44,977 bases of DNA from Frigoriflavimonas asaccharolytica (GTDB taxonomy: Bacteria; Bacteroidota; Bacteroidia; Flavobacteriales; Weeksellaceae): assembly GCF_013294015.1 (NCBI RefSeq), contig NZ_JABSNO010000004.1, positions 2,394-47,370 of the forward strand, read 5' to 3'. The stretch's first letter is position 1, and the number at the start of each line of letters is the position of its first letter. Shown here piece by piece: positions 17,582-26,378 of the stretch. The notes beneath the pieces were generated by a model. The model was not told the origin of the DNA. It saw nothing but the letters and a program-made list of their open reading frames with translations, and ran no database searches. The translations under genes were made by a program, and so were the position numbers.

Positions 17582-18574
17582 ATGACAAAATTAAATGCTA
17601 AAAAAATTAGAGCATATATAAAAAGCACCGGAACTTATGTACCCCCAAAAATCCTAAAGAATGATTTTTTTGAGGCTGTTGGTTCTTCAGATGAATGGAT
17701 TTTCAAAAATTTAGGAATAAAAGAAAGACGCATTGCAGAAGGAGAATTTACCAGTGATCTCGCTACAAAAGCCGGACTCAACGCGTTAGAAGGTTCTGGC
17801 GTTTCTCCATCGGATATAGATTTAATAATAGTAGCAACCTCTACACCAGATAGACAAGCTCCTTCTACTGCTTGTTTTGTACAAGAAAAAATGGGTACCT
17901 ATCAAGCTGTTGCTTTTGATATTTCTGCCGTTTGTTCTGGCGGATTATACGGAATTGCCATTGGTTGCCAATTTGTAGAAACAGGAATGTATAAAAACGT
18001 ATTGGTAATTGGTGCCGATGTTTTTTCATCAATTACAGATTGGACGCGCAAAGATTCTGTCTTTTTTGGAGATGGAGCTGGAGCAATTTTGCTATCAGCT
18101 ACAACCGAAGATAAAGGTTTTTTCGATTTTAAATTGCATGCAGATGGAAGAGGAAAATTACATTTCAATATTCCAGCAGGAGGTTGCGAAATGCCTGCAT
18201 CTGAAGAAACTTTGAAAAACAAACAACATTTTTTCCAGATGAATGGAAAAGAAGTATACGAAACTGCTACCAAAGTTTTGCCAGAAGCAATTATAGAAAT
18301 TTTGGAAGATAATCTAATGACTTCCGATGATGTAAATTATGTAATTCCGCATCAACCAAGTATTAGAATTTTGCAAGAAACAGCCAGAAAAACCAATATT
18401 CCTTTTGAAAAAGTGATGACCAATATGGATCGTTACGCCAATACTTCTGGTGGAACGATTCCTATTATTTTAGATGAAACCTTTAAAACCAAAGAAATAA
18501 AAACAGGCGATATTCTACTTTTCGCAGCTGTAGGTTCTGGCTGGACATGGGGAACTGCGCTTTACAAAGCTTAA
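17582..18574 (+). CDS. 3-oxoacyl-ACP synthase III (FabH-like)
   Basis: 330 residues from the ATG at 17582 (MTKLNAKKIRAYI). The thiolase-fold Cys-His-Asn triad is intact: Cys118 in ISAVCSGGLYG, His257 in VIPHQPSIRI, and Asn287 in DRYANTSGGTIP. It should condense an acyl-CoA or similar starter with malonyl-ACP. It is followed 52 bases later by a FabI-like reductase and is not in a general fab/plsX cluster, so it may be a second KAS III serving a special lipid rather than the housekeeping FabH. The housekeeping role cannot be excluded from this window. Confidence 0.9.
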   Translation: MTKLNAKKIRAYIKSTGTYVPPKILKNDFFEAVGSSDEWIFKNLGIKERRIAEGEFTSDLATKAGLNALEGSGVSPSDIDLIIVATSTPDRQAPSTACFVQEKMGTYQAVAFDISAVCSGGLYGIAIGCQFVETGMYKNVLVIGADVFSSITDWTRKDSVFFGDGAGAILLSATTEDKGFFDFKLHADGRGKLHFNIPAGGCEMPASEETLKNKQHFFQMNGKEVYETATKVLPEAIIEILEDNLMTSDDVNYVIPHQPSIRILQETARKTNIPFEKVMTNMDRYANTSGGTIPIILDETFKTKEIKTGDILLFAAVGSGWTWGTALYKA

Positions 18575-18626
18575 AAATCATCCAAGAATTCATTTTTTAC
18601 TATTTATTTTTTACTTAAAAAAAACG

Positions 18627-19451
18627 ATGCTCAAAAATCGAACATATTTAATAACAGGTATTGCCGACGAAAATTCTTTGGCAATGAAAACAGCAGAAAA
18701 AATTCTAGAAAACAACGGAAACGTAGTTTGTACCGGACTTGGTGTAACGCCTTTTCACAAAAATCTATCCGAAAAAGCCAGTGATTTTTTAAATAAAAAC
18801 CACGAAGATTTCAAAAAAGCTTGCGACAAAGTATTGGGAAAAGATATTTATACCGCTGCTTTAGATGTTACTTTACCAGAAAGCTTAAAGTTTTTAGCTA
18901 ATGATTTAAAAGAAAAAAACATAGGATTAAATGGTTTTCTTCATGCAATTGCAATGGATAAAACCATTAGAAACAAATCTGTGAAACCAATGCTAGAAGT
19001 AACAGCAGAAGAATTTAACGATACGATGAATGTTTCTGCGTATTCTTTAATTTCGCTCAGTCATGCTTTACTTTCCAATGGAGTATTGCAAAATGGAGCT
19101 TCCATTGTTTCTTTAAGCTATATTGCGGCAGAAAAAGTTTCGTTTTTTCCATATATTAATATGAGCATTGCAAAAGCGGCTTTAGAAAGATTAACCATAG
19201 AAATGGCCTATGAATTGGGAAAAAAATATGGAATTAGAGCCAATGCTATCCGATTTTCACCTTATATGGGAAGCAAAGCCGGTAATGCAACTTTGAAAGA
19301 TGAAGATGTAGAAAGAGCGCACAGAATCAGTCCGTTAGGAAATGCTTTACCAGAAGATTTGGCACATGAAATTGTGCATTTATTCCGTCCGGAAACCAGA
19401 ATTACCGGAGAAATTCGCCATGTAGATGGTGGTTTTCATATTATGGGATAA
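18627..19451 (+). CDS. FabI-like enoyl-ACP reductase (short-chain dehydrogenase family)
   Basis: 274 residues. The FabI-type cofactor motif GIADENSLAMKTA at the N-terminus replaces the usual GxxxGxG. The catalytic pair is Tyr-x6-Lys (Tyr176 and Lys183 in PYINMSIAKAAL), as in FabI. The C-terminal TGEIRHVDGGFHIMG is typical of FabI and related SDRs. The middle (NHEDFKKACDKVLGKDIYTAALDV) diverges from the housekeeping Bacteroidota FabI pattern as recalled, so it may be a paralogue with a special substrate. It is the second gene after the FabH-like enzyme and probably works on the same product. Confidence 0.82.
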   Translation: MLKNRTYLITGIADENSLAMKTAEKILENNGNVVCTGLGVTPFHKNLSEKASDFLNKNHEDFKKACDKVLGKDIYTAALDVTLPESLKFLANDLKEKNIGLNGFLHAIAMDKTIRNKSVKPMLEVTAEEFNDTMNVSAYSLISLSHALLSNGVLQNGASIVSLSYIAAEKVSFFPYINMSIAKAALERLTIEMAYELGKKYGIRANAIRFSPYMGSKAGNATLKDEDVERAHRISPLGNALPEDLAHEIVHLFRPETRITGEIRHVDGGFHIMG

Positions 19452-19780
19452 ATTTTCTACAGTTAGAAGAAGTACTTTCCAAATTCGATAATATTTTGAA
19501 ATATTAATAATATATCGCAGATTGTATTTAATTCTACGGATTGCTAAGAAACTGAGAGATTTGGTGAATTTACAGTATTTTTCAAATTAATTTTTTTTCG
19601 ATTATTATTAAAAAATTTCTATCTCGAGCTAAAAACGAGGTGGAATTTTTTTTTTTTTAAAATAAACATATCGAGCAGTTCTACTTTTTCTTTTGGTGAA
19701 TTACCTGGTTTTTGATTGAAATTAAGTACAGATCATCAAACATAATTTTATAATTTAGTGCCATAAAATGACTATTAAAA
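19452..19780. other. 329-bp spacer without a recognised gene
   Basis: AT-rich, with a run of twelve or more T around 19650 and no ORF or strong hairpin. A weak promoter-like TAATTTAG lies shortly before the next ATG (19781). No tRNA, terminator with a good stem, or repeat from the families above was seen. Confidence 0.6.
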
Positions 19781-20810
19781 ATGAAAATAATTAAAACAGC
19801 TTTGATGGCTTATGGAGATTCTAGAAAATTCTTTCATGCTCCTTTTCTTTCTATTTGCGATGGTTTTGAACTAATTGGAGCCTATGAAAGAAGCAGCAAA
19901 AACATCCAAAAAGATTTTGAAAACACAGTAAGTTTTGACAGCTTAGAAGAACTTTTGAGTAGTGATGCAGAATTAATTGTAATTAATACACCAGTTCACA
20001 CGCATTTCGAACTTAGCAAAAAAGCTTTGGAAGCTGGAAAACACGTGTTGGTAGAAAAAAGTTTCACCAGCAATTTGGCAGAAGCAATAGAACTAGATGC
20101 ATTGGCGAAAAAACTTGATCTTAAATTGTGTGTTTATCAGAATAGAAGATATGATAGCGATTTTAAAACGGTGCAAAAAAATACTTCAAGAAAATACTTT
20201 AGGCGAAATTGTAGACGTAGAAATAAGATTTGAGCGCTATAATCCTTCGTTATCTATAAAATCTTGGAAAGAAAAAAATCAGGATGGATCTGGTGTTTTG
20301 TGGGATCTTGGATCTCATATTATAGATCAGGCTTTGGTATTATTTGGTTTCCCCACGCAGATTCATGCGAACTTAAAACAATTTAGAAAAAATACAGAAA
20401 TTGGTGATTATTTTGATATTTTGCTGTATTATCCAGATAAAAATGTGCGATTAAAAGCCACCTTTTTTGCCAAAGAAGTTTTACCAGCTTATGTGTTGCA
20501 AGGTAGAAACGGTAGTTTTCTAAAAATGCGTGCAGATGTGCAAGAAGATGATTTAAAAATGGGAAAAACACCCAATTACACAGATTGGGGAACAGAAAAT
20601 GAGCATCAAAAAGGAATTCTACATACAGAGAAAGGCAGATGCGAAATTGAAAGTTTGCACGGGAATTATTTAGAACTTTTTCAGAAATTACATACCTCAA
20701 TTGTAGAGAATAAACCTGTACCCGTACATCCAGAAGACGCCATACAAACTATGAGAATAATAGAAGCAGCCCAAAAAAGTTCTGAAGAAAAAATAGTTGT
20801 AACGCTATAA
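19781..20810 (+). pseudogene. Gfo/Idh/MocA oxidoreductase, YdgJ-like, interrupted by a frameshift
   Basis: Two overlapping frames (19781-20233 and the part after about 20170) together give one continuous protein of about 343 residues resembling E. coli YdgJ: YGDSRKFFHAPFL, TPVHTHFELSKKALEAGKHVLVEK, LCVYQNRRYDSDFKTV, then GEIVDVEIRFERYNP and GVLWDLGSHIIDQALVLFG. The break lies in a run of seven A at 20175-20181; removing one A restores VQKILQENTLGEIV. The usual EKP motif is EKS here. It is either a sequencing/assembly indel, a true pseudogene, or homopolymer slippage. Its product would be an NAD(P)-dependent sugar or polyol oxidoreductase. Confidence 0.85.
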
Positions 20811-20833
20811 AAAGACTAAGAAAATGTAAATTT

Positions 20834-20862
20834 TTGAGCTTGAGCCTAAATGCTTATATTTA
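20834..20862 (+). promoter_or_regulatory. Likely promoter of the second Gfo/Idh gene
   Basis: TTG (20834-20836) and TATATTTA (20855-20862) with an 18-base spacer; one mismatch at the last base of the -7 box; 25 bases before the ATG at 20888. Confidence 0.5.
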
Positions 20863-20887
20863 CGCTAAAGAATAATAAACTCAATAT

Positions 20888-21850
20888 ATGCTAAAAGCTG
20901 GTTTAGTTGGCGCAGGTCATCTCGGAAAAATTCATTTAAAATTACTACAACAATCGGAAAAATATAATCTTGTCGGTTTTCATGATGCAGATGCAGAAAA
21001 TGGGAAAAAACTAGAGGCAGAATTCGGATACAAATATTTTGAAGATTTCGAAGAACTTTTAAGTCAAATAGTGATGTTGGATATCGTAACTCCTACTCTA
21101 TATCACTACGATTTTGCGATGAAAGCCATTGAAAAAAGAATTCATTTTTTCATTGAAAAACCCATTACGCAAACTTTAAAACAAGCCGAAGAAATTCTCT
21201 ACAAATGCCGAGAATTTGGTATAAAAGCTCAAGTTGGCCATGTAGAAAGATACAATCCTGCATTTATAGCTACAAAATCTTTCATTCAAACACCGATGTT
21301 TATTGAAATTCATCGATTGGCAGAATTTAATCCACGTGGAACAGATGTTTCTGTAGTTTTGGATTTAATGATTCACGATTTAGATATTTTACTTTCTTTG
21401 GTGAAATCTAAAGTGAAGGAAATACACGCAAACGGAGTTTCTGTGGTGAGCAAAACGCCAGATATTTGCAATGCGAGAATTGAATTTGAAAATGGTTGTG
21501 TTGCAAATTTGACGACTTCCAGAATTTCTATGAAAGCGATGCGAAAATCTAGATTTTTCCAACAAGACGCTTACATTTCTGTGGATTTTTTGGAGAAAAA
21601 AGCGGAAGTAATTCGCATGAAAGATGCGCCAGAAATTCCTAATGATTTTGATATGATCATCACAAATGCAGAAGGCGAAAAAAATCAAATACTATTTGAA
21701 TATCCTGATATTCAACCAAATAATGCAATTTTGGATGAATTGGAAAGTTTTGCAGACGCAATTACCGAAGATAAAAACGTAGAAGTTTCTTTGGAAGATG
21801 GAACTGAAGCGTTGAAAGTGGCATTGGAGATTGTGAGGTTGATTTCTTAA
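20888..21850 (+). CDS. Gfo/Idh/MocA-family oxidoreductase
   Basis: 320 residues. The N-terminal Rossmann domain (GLVGAGHLGKIHLKLL) is followed by the family's EKP motif (FFIEKPITQT), then the C-terminal alpha/beta domain with VGHVERYNPAF and VLDLMIHDLDILLSLV, which hold the conserved catalytic Lys, Asp and His. It should oxidise or reduce a sugar or cyclitol with NAD(P). It differs clearly from the YdgJ-like gene just upstream, so the two are not a recent tandem duplication. The substrate is unknown, as no sugar-pathway genes lie nearby. Confidence 0.9.
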   Translation: MLKAGLVGAGHLGKIHLKLLQQSEKYNLVGFHDADAENGKKLEAEFGYKYFEDFEELLSQIVMLDIVTPTLYHYDFAMKAIEKRIHFFIEKPITQTLKQAEEILYKCREFGIKAQVGHVERYNPAFIATKSFIQTPMFIEIHRLAEFNPRGTDVSVVLDLMIHDLDILLSLVKSKVKEIHANGVSVVSKTPDICNARIEFENGCVANLTTSRISMKAMRKSRFFQQDAYISVDFLEKKAEVIRMKDAPEIPNDFDMIITNAEGEKNQILFEYPDIQPNNAILDELESFADAITEDKNVEVSLEDGTEALKVALEIVRLIS

Positions 21851-21855
21851 TTGGG

Positions 21856-21889
21856 CGAATTTTACGAATTATCTCGAATTTTACGAATG
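21856..21889 (+). repeat. Short direct repeat before the beta-lactamase gene
   Basis: CGAATTTTACGAAT occurs at 21856-21869 and again at 21875-21888, a 19-bp period. The second copy runs into the ATG of the beta-lactamase gene. Each copy also contains the inverted pair CGAAT/ACGAAT-like words. It looks like a fragment of a dispersed repeat and fills almost all of the 36-base spacer. Confidence 0.7.
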
Positions 21890-22798
21890 AAAAAAACACT
21901 CTTAATTCTTCTGTCAATTTTCCTTTTTTCTTGCACAGAGAAAAAAAATAATCAAAATCCAGAGCTCGATTTGCAAACTGAAATCAATAAAATTATTGCA
22001 GGAAAAAACGCTACAATCGCTGTTTCTGTAAATTCTATAGAAGATGATTTTAAAATAGACATCAACGGAAATAAAGAGTTACCACTTTTGTCGGTTTTTA
22101 AATTTCATGTTGCGATTGCAATTTTGAATGAAGTAGATGCAAAAAAATTAAATTTAAACCAGAAAATTGCAGTTGAAAAATCTGATCTTCACGACAATAC
22201 TTACAGCCCGTTTCGAGATGAATTTCCTAATGGAAGCAGAGAAAAAACTTTGGGAGAAGTTTTGAAATACGTGGTTTCGCAAAGTGATAATAATATTACA
22301 GATGTTTTAATAAAAAAAATTGGCGGAACAAAAATCGTTCAACAAACTCTGGATAATAAAGGAATTAAAAACTTTAAAATAAGTGCAAACGAAGCAAAAA
22401 TGCATGAAAATTGGAAAAACATGTACCTCAATACAAGTTCTACAAATTCTCTCAACGATGCATTGAAGAAATTGTACGATGGAGATTTACTTTCCAAAAA
22501 TTCTACAGATTTTTTAATGAAAACGATGCTAGAAACCACAACAGGAGCTAATAAAATTGTAGCTCAATTGCCAAAAAACACACCTGTTGCGCATAAAACT
22601 GGAGCTTCTGGAAAAAATGACGCAGGCTTAACTGCTGCAGAAAACGACATCGCAATCATTACTTTACCCAACGGAAAACATTATGCAATTAGCATTTTGA
22701 TTTCAGATTCTATGGAAAGTGAGGAAACAAACACCAAGTTGATTGCAGATATTTCTAAAACAGTTTATGATTACTTAATTAAAATCGAAAGGAAATGA
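21887..22798 (+). CDS. Class A (subclass A2) beta-lactamase, predicted lipoprotein
   Basis: The ATG at 21887 is preferred over a TTG start at 21851; it gives 303 residues starting directly with a lipoprotein signal (MKKTLLILLSIFLFSC, Cys16). All active-site motifs are intact: Ser69-x-x-Lys (SVFK), Ser133-Asp-Asn (SDN), Glu169 (EAKMH) and Lys237-Thr-Gly (KTG). His four residues after the Glu and the EAxMH pattern are features of the PER/CGA/CIA/CME group of Bacteroidota enzymes, many of which hydrolyse cephalosporins. It is likely an intrinsic chromosomal resistance gene. Its stop overlaps the next start (ATGA), so the two are coupled. Confidence 0.92.
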   Translation: MKKTLLILLSIFLFSCTEKKNNQNPELDLQTEINKIIAGKNATIAVSVNSIEDDFKIDINGNKELPLLSVFKFHVAIAILNEVDAKKLNLNQKIAVEKSDLHDNTYSPFRDEFPNGSREKTLGEVLKYVVSQSDNNITDVLIKKIGGTKIVQQTLDNKGIKNFKISANEAKMHENWKNMYLNTSSTNSLNDALKKLYDGDLLSKNSTDFLMKTMLETTTGANKIVAQLPKNTPVAHKTGASGKNDAGLTAAENDIAIITLPNGKHYAISILISDSMESEETNTKLIADISKTVYDYLIKIERK

Positions 22799-23226
22799 AA
22801 AAACTGATTATTTTATGCTTAATCCTAATGCTATCTTTTTCTTACGGACAGAAAAATTTAAAATACATTGAAGTTGGTTTCTCAAGTATTTGTTGTGGAA
22901 CACCTTCTTCTCAACCAATAATAGATTACATTAAAAATTTTCAGAAACAAAATAAACTGAAAAATTTTGAAATTTGGAAGGAAAGTGGATTAGGTTATGA
23001 AGGAGAATATGCTTTGTATATTGGCATCGATCAATTGAACAAACGAAAAAAAGCGTTATTTTTGACAGAATTAAAGAGTATTTCTGAAACTTTCAATAAA
23101 AATAGAAATAACAATCACGATGGATACATTAATATTGGTGAAGTTTTGATTTCTAAAGAAAGCATCATTAAAAATAAAGAAAAACCTAGAAATAGATTTT
23201 CAAAAACGACAGTATTTAAATATTAA
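22795..23226 (+). CDS. Secreted protein of unknown function
   Basis: 143 residues with a signal peptide MKKLIILCLILMLSFSYGQ. The mature part begins KNLKYIEVGFSSICCGTPSSQP with an adjacent Cys pair, then a lysine-rich helical region and a charged tail. No family is recognised. Its ATG overlaps the beta-lactamase stop by four bases (ATGA), meaning translational coupling, but this alone does not imply a role in resistance. Confidence 0.7.
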   Translation: MKKLIILCLILMLSFSYGQKNLKYIEVGFSSICCGTPSSQPIIDYIKNFQKQNKLKNFEIWKESGLGYEGEYALYIGIDQLNKRKKALFLTELKSISETFNKNRNNNHDGYINIGEVLISKESIIKNKEKPRNRFSKTTVFKY

Positions 23227-23251
23227 AATTAATTAAAAATAAATAAAAATC

Positions 23252-24142
23252 ATGAGAAACATAGTAGTAATAGGAGCAGGAACAATGGGAAACGGAATTG
23301 CACATACATTTGCGCAGCAAGGTTTCAGCGTAAAATTGGTAGACGTTTCTGAACAAGCTTTGGAAAAAGGTCTTGCCACCATCGCAAAAAATTTAGACAG
23401 AATTGTAGCTAAAGGAAATCTAACGGAGGAAGAAAAAGCCAAAACTTTAGGCCAAATTTCTACTTTCACAGATTTGAAAGATGCTGCAACAGATGCAGAT
23501 TTAATTGTAGAAGCAGCGACGGAAAATCTAGATTTAAAGCTGAAAATCTTTAAGCAAATGGATGAAATAGCACCAGAAAACTGTATTTTATCTACCAATA
23601 CTTCTTCCATTTCTATTACGAAAATTGCTTCTGTCACCAATAGACCAGAAAAAGTAATTGGTATGCATTTTATGAATCCGGTGCCAATCATGAAATTGGT
23701 AGAGATCATCAAAGGATATTCCACGAGCAAAGAAACTTTTGATGCAGTGTACAAAATGAGCGAAAATTTGGGAAAAGTTCCGGTAGAAGTGAATGATTAT
23801 CCTGGTTTTGTAGCAAATAGAATTTTGATGCCGATGATCAACGAAGCGATAGAAACTTTGTACAACGGAGTTGCAGGTGTGGAAGAAATAGATACAGTGA
23901 TGAAATTGGGAATGGCACATCCAATGGGACCTTTGCAATTGGCAGATTTCATTGGTTTGGATGTTTGTTTGGCGATATTGGAAGTAATGCACGATGGCTA
24001 TAAAAATCCGAAATACGCACCGAATCCATTATTAGTAAATATGGTAATGGCAGGTAAAAAAGGCATCAAATCTGGTGAAGGTTTTTACGATTATTCCGAA
24101 AGTAGAAAGGCCGAAAAAGTAGCGAAAATGTTTGCGAAATAG
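23252..24142 (+). CDS. 3-hydroxybutyryl-CoA / 3-hydroxyacyl-CoA dehydrogenase
   Basis: 296 residues, the stand-alone short form. NAD-binding motif VVIGAGTMGNGIAHTFA at the N-terminus. The catalytic His and partner lie in GMHFMNPVPIMKLVEII at about residues 136-152, and the C-terminal dimerisation domain has GFVANRILMPMINEA and DTVMKLGMAHPMGPLQLADFIGLD. Oxidises 3-hydroxyacyl-CoA in fatty-acid or butyrate-type metabolism. No crotonase, thiolase or acyl-CoA dehydrogenase gene is adjacent, and the neighbours are envelope proteins. Confidence 0.94.
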   Translation: MRNIVVIGAGTMGNGIAHTFAQQGFSVKLVDVSEQALEKGLATIAKNLDRIVAKGNLTEEEKAKTLGQISTFTDLKDAATDADLIVEAATENLDLKLKIFKQMDEIAPENCILSTNTSSISITKIASVTNRPEKVIGMHFMNPVPIMKLVEIIKGYSTSKETFDAVYKMSENLGKVPVEVNDYPGFVANRILMPMINEAIETLYNGVAGVEEIDTVMKLGMAHPMGPLQLADFIGLDVCLAILEVMHDGYKNPKYAPNPLLVNMVMAGKKGIKSGEGFYDYSESRKAEKVAKMFAK

Positions 24143-24145
24143 AAG

Positions 24146-24724
24146 ATGAAAATTTTTAAATTTTTGCTGCTTTTAATATTACCGATTTCAATTTTTTCTC
24201 AAGAGCAATCAATTTCTGCAGATTTTGATGGTGACCAAATTGCTGATAGAGTTTATGTGGATGATAATAGTGGAACTGTAACTTACGAATTGTCTTCTCA
24301 AAAATTTAAAAAAATTATCACAGAAGATTATTTAGATAGTGGAGAAATTTCTTTAAAAAAGAAAAAAAATGGTTTTGAAATAGGAGTAAATCAAATGCGC
24401 GCTGGAAATTCTTTCCAATTTCGGTATGAAAAATCAAACGGAAAAATGAGATTGATTGGAATGCAACGTTATGAATTTGGACCTGCAAACAATGATGGAA
24501 GCGGAAAATCTAGCGTAAATTTATTAACGAATAATTACATCGCAGAATGGAACCATTATGATTTGGACAAAAGTGAATTAATTAAAATTCCAAGCATTAA
24601 AAAGAAAATGGTATTGCCAAAAGCTTATTTCAACGATTTGAAAAATGTATACTCTTTATATTTGGATCAAGATATTAAATACTATCGTTCTGAAAAGAAA
24701 AAAATGCAAAAAAGTAAGAATTAA
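24146..24724 (+). CDS. Secreted protein with a calcium-loop-like motif
   Basis: 192 residues. Signal peptide MKIFKFLLLLILPISIFSQ. The start of the mature protein contains ADFDGDQIADRVYVDD, which resembles the FG-GAP/VCBS or EF-hand-like Ca2+ loop (DxDxDxxxD). The remainder is beta-rich without a known domain (NGFEIGVNQMRAGNSFQFRY). It starts three bases after the stop of the dehydrogenase gene and ends directly before the next ATG, so it belongs to the same operon. The role is unknown; surface or periplasmic location is likely. Confidence 0.7.
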   Translation: MKIFKFLLLLILPISIFSQEQSISADFDGDQIADRVYVDDNSGTVTYELSSQKFKKIITEDYLDSGEISLKKKKNGFEIGVNQMRAGNSFQFRYEKSNGKMRLIGMQRYEFGPANNDGSGKSSVNLLTNNYIAEWNHYDLDKSELIKIPSIKKKMVLPKAYFNDLKNVYSLYLDQDIKYYRSEKKKMQKSKN

Positions 24725-26050
24725 ATGTTAAGAAAAATACCAGAGAAATTTCTTCAAATTTTTATATTAACAGCAACAATTTTAATGATTGTTGCTCGTT
24801 TTCTTTTGAACGAAAAAGGTCGCGTAAATCCTGATTCCATTAGGTATATGCGCCAAGCAAATATTTTTCCGGTGATAGATAATACCACCGCTCCACTTGG
24901 ATATCCTTTGATGATAAAATTTTTTACGTTTTTTAACTTTGATGAATTTTGGTCGAGCAAAATCGTGGCTATTTTATCTTATTTATTCATCATTTATTTT
25001 TCTTATAAAAAGAAATTTTACTTCCGGGAGAGCATTTTACTAGGCGCACTTTTTAGCTTTGTGTCTGTTTTTTCTTACACGATGAGCGAACCTTTCATAT
25101 TGCCTTTTGTGTTTTTGTTTCTGTATTATGGAGCAGAAATAATTGATGGTAAAATCAAACACTGGAAAGCAATTTTTCTGTTGGCTGTTTTGTTAATTTT
25201 AATGTACAACATTCGGTATAGTTCACTTTTTATAATGATGGGATGTGCTGGTTTTGGAATTATATTTTATAAAAAAAAATACGCAAGATATTTCCTAATT
25301 TCTGGGGTTTTAGGTGTACTTTTCATGCTTGGCTATCAGCAATTTTTTATTAAATATTTTAATGAAAGTTATTATGACGTCTTTCTACAGATAGGTTTGC
25401 ATCCAACTTCAAAATTATTAAAAGAATTATTCTTCGGGCTTTGCACCACTTTCAATCCATTTATTCACATTGCAAATCCCGCGGGTGGCTTTATTAATTA
25501 TGGAATCTATGGAATAGGTTTGCTCAATATTTTACTTATTATTTACCTTTTACTTAAAAATAAACTATCTGACAAAGAAAATTTATTCTTAATTTTTGGA
25601 CTTTCCGGAATTTTTGGTTCTTTCTTTATTCAATATTTTTATTCTGTAAACCCGATCGATTATAGATTGTTGGCACCATTTTCCTTTCCCATTTGGCTTT
25701 TGTATTTTAAAAAATTACATTCAAATTTTGGAAATTTCCCTTATGGAATTGCGACCTTAAGTCTTCTGGTTGGTTTCACTTTCACGATGCTGTCTCGGGG
25801 AAATTACCTAGAAAATAGAAAGCAGATGAAAAATTTTTTGGTGAAAGAAAAATTAATAGATCAACCTCTTAAATTTTACATGAAAGATGAACTTTTAGAT
25901 CTTTCTTCCATGCAATTGGCAGAATTAATTAGCACGATTAATCCCGTAATTTATGTAACATTTAAGCCAAAAGATAGTTTGCAGAAATCTACATTAACAA
26001 ATTATAAAATAAGGAGTAAAATAAAATTAGATGAAAATAAATATCAATAA
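24725..26050 (+). CDS. Polytopic membrane protein, possible GT-C-type glycosyltransferase
   Basis: 441 residues with about ten hydrophobic helices across most of the length and a soluble C-terminal tail of about 70 residues. An acidic motif after the first helix (RVNPDSIRYMRQA) and the loop NPIDYRLLAPF resemble the extramembrane loops of GT-C/ArnT-like lipid-linked sugar transferases, but no definite signature is present. The ATG follows the previous stop directly (TAAATG), so the three genes 23252-26050 are co-transcribed. A role in cell-surface glycan assembly is inference only. Confidence 0.7.
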   Translation: MLRKIPEKFLQIFILTATILMIVARFLLNEKGRVNPDSIRYMRQANIFPVIDNTTAPLGYPLMIKFFTFFNFDEFWSSKIVAILSYLFIIYFSYKKKFYFRESILLGALFSFVSVFSYTMSEPFILPFVFLFLYYGAEIIDGKIKHWKAIFLLAVLLILMYNIRYSSLFIMMGCAGFGIIFYKKKYARYFLISGVLGVLFMLGYQQFFIKYFNESYYDVFLQIGLHPTSKLLKELFFGLCTTFNPFIHIANPAGGFINYGIYGIGLLNILLIIYLLLKNKLSDKENLFLIFGLSGIFGSFFIQYFYSVNPIDYRLLAPFSFPIWLLYFKKLHSNFGNFPYGIATLSLLVGFTFTMLSRGNYLENRKQMKNFLVKEKLIDQPLKFYMKDELLDLSSMQLAELISTINPVIYVTFKPKDSLQKSTLTNYKIRSKIKLDENKYQ

Positions 26051-26057
26051 AATTTTC

Positions 26058-26065
26058 TACCTTTG
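26058..26065 (+). promoter_or_regulatory. -7 element of the small acidic protein gene
   Basis: TACCTTTG matches TAnnTTTG, 23 bases before the ATG at 26089; no clear -33 box is seen in the AT-rich end of the previous gene. Confidence 0.55.
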
Positions 26066-26088
26066 CAGGAGTTTAAAATTTAAAAAAA

Positions 26089-26340
26089 ATGAAATTACCA
26101 AAATTTTTATTAGCAGACAATTCAGATTTTCCAGAAGATCTATTTGTAGTGCATACAGAATACCCAAGATTCGTCTTGAATGTGGAAGAAGAAGAAGTAG
26201 AATGGTTTGACGATTTGGAGGGCGAAGACGAAGAAACAATGGCTGAAGAAGCTACCAAAGTTGTAGAAGCTGCCTTCAAATTCTGTGACGATGAACTGAA
26301 CAAATATGACGACGAAGACGAAGATTCTTCTGAAAACTAA
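26089..26340 (+). CDS. Small acidic protein of unknown function
   Basis: 83 residues, about 40 percent Asp/Glu. The N-terminal 35 residues (KFLLADNSDFPEDLFVVHTEYPRFVLNVEEEE) look ordered, with a mixed hydrophobic pattern, and the rest is acidic and helical (EETMAEEATKVVEAAFKFCDDEL) with a DE-rich tail. The well-formed promoter and a strong terminator support a real, separately transcribed gene. Proteins of this look are common hypothetical proteins in Flavobacteriia; the function is unknown. Confidence 0.78.
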   Translation: MKLPKFLLADNSDFPEDLFVVHTEYPRFVLNVEEEEVEWFDDLEGEDEETMAEEATKVVEAAFKFCDDELNKYDDEDEDSSEN

Positions 26341-26346
26341 AAAAAT

Positions 26347-26378
26347 AAAGGACTCAAATGTGAGTCCTTTTTTTTTAT
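26347..26378. terminator. Bidirectional rho-independent terminator
   Basis: Perfect 10-bp stem AAAGGACTCA/TGAGTCCTTT with loop AATG, flanked by A-run and T-run. It separates the convergent genes ending at 26340 and 26375 and can serve both. Confidence 0.93.
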
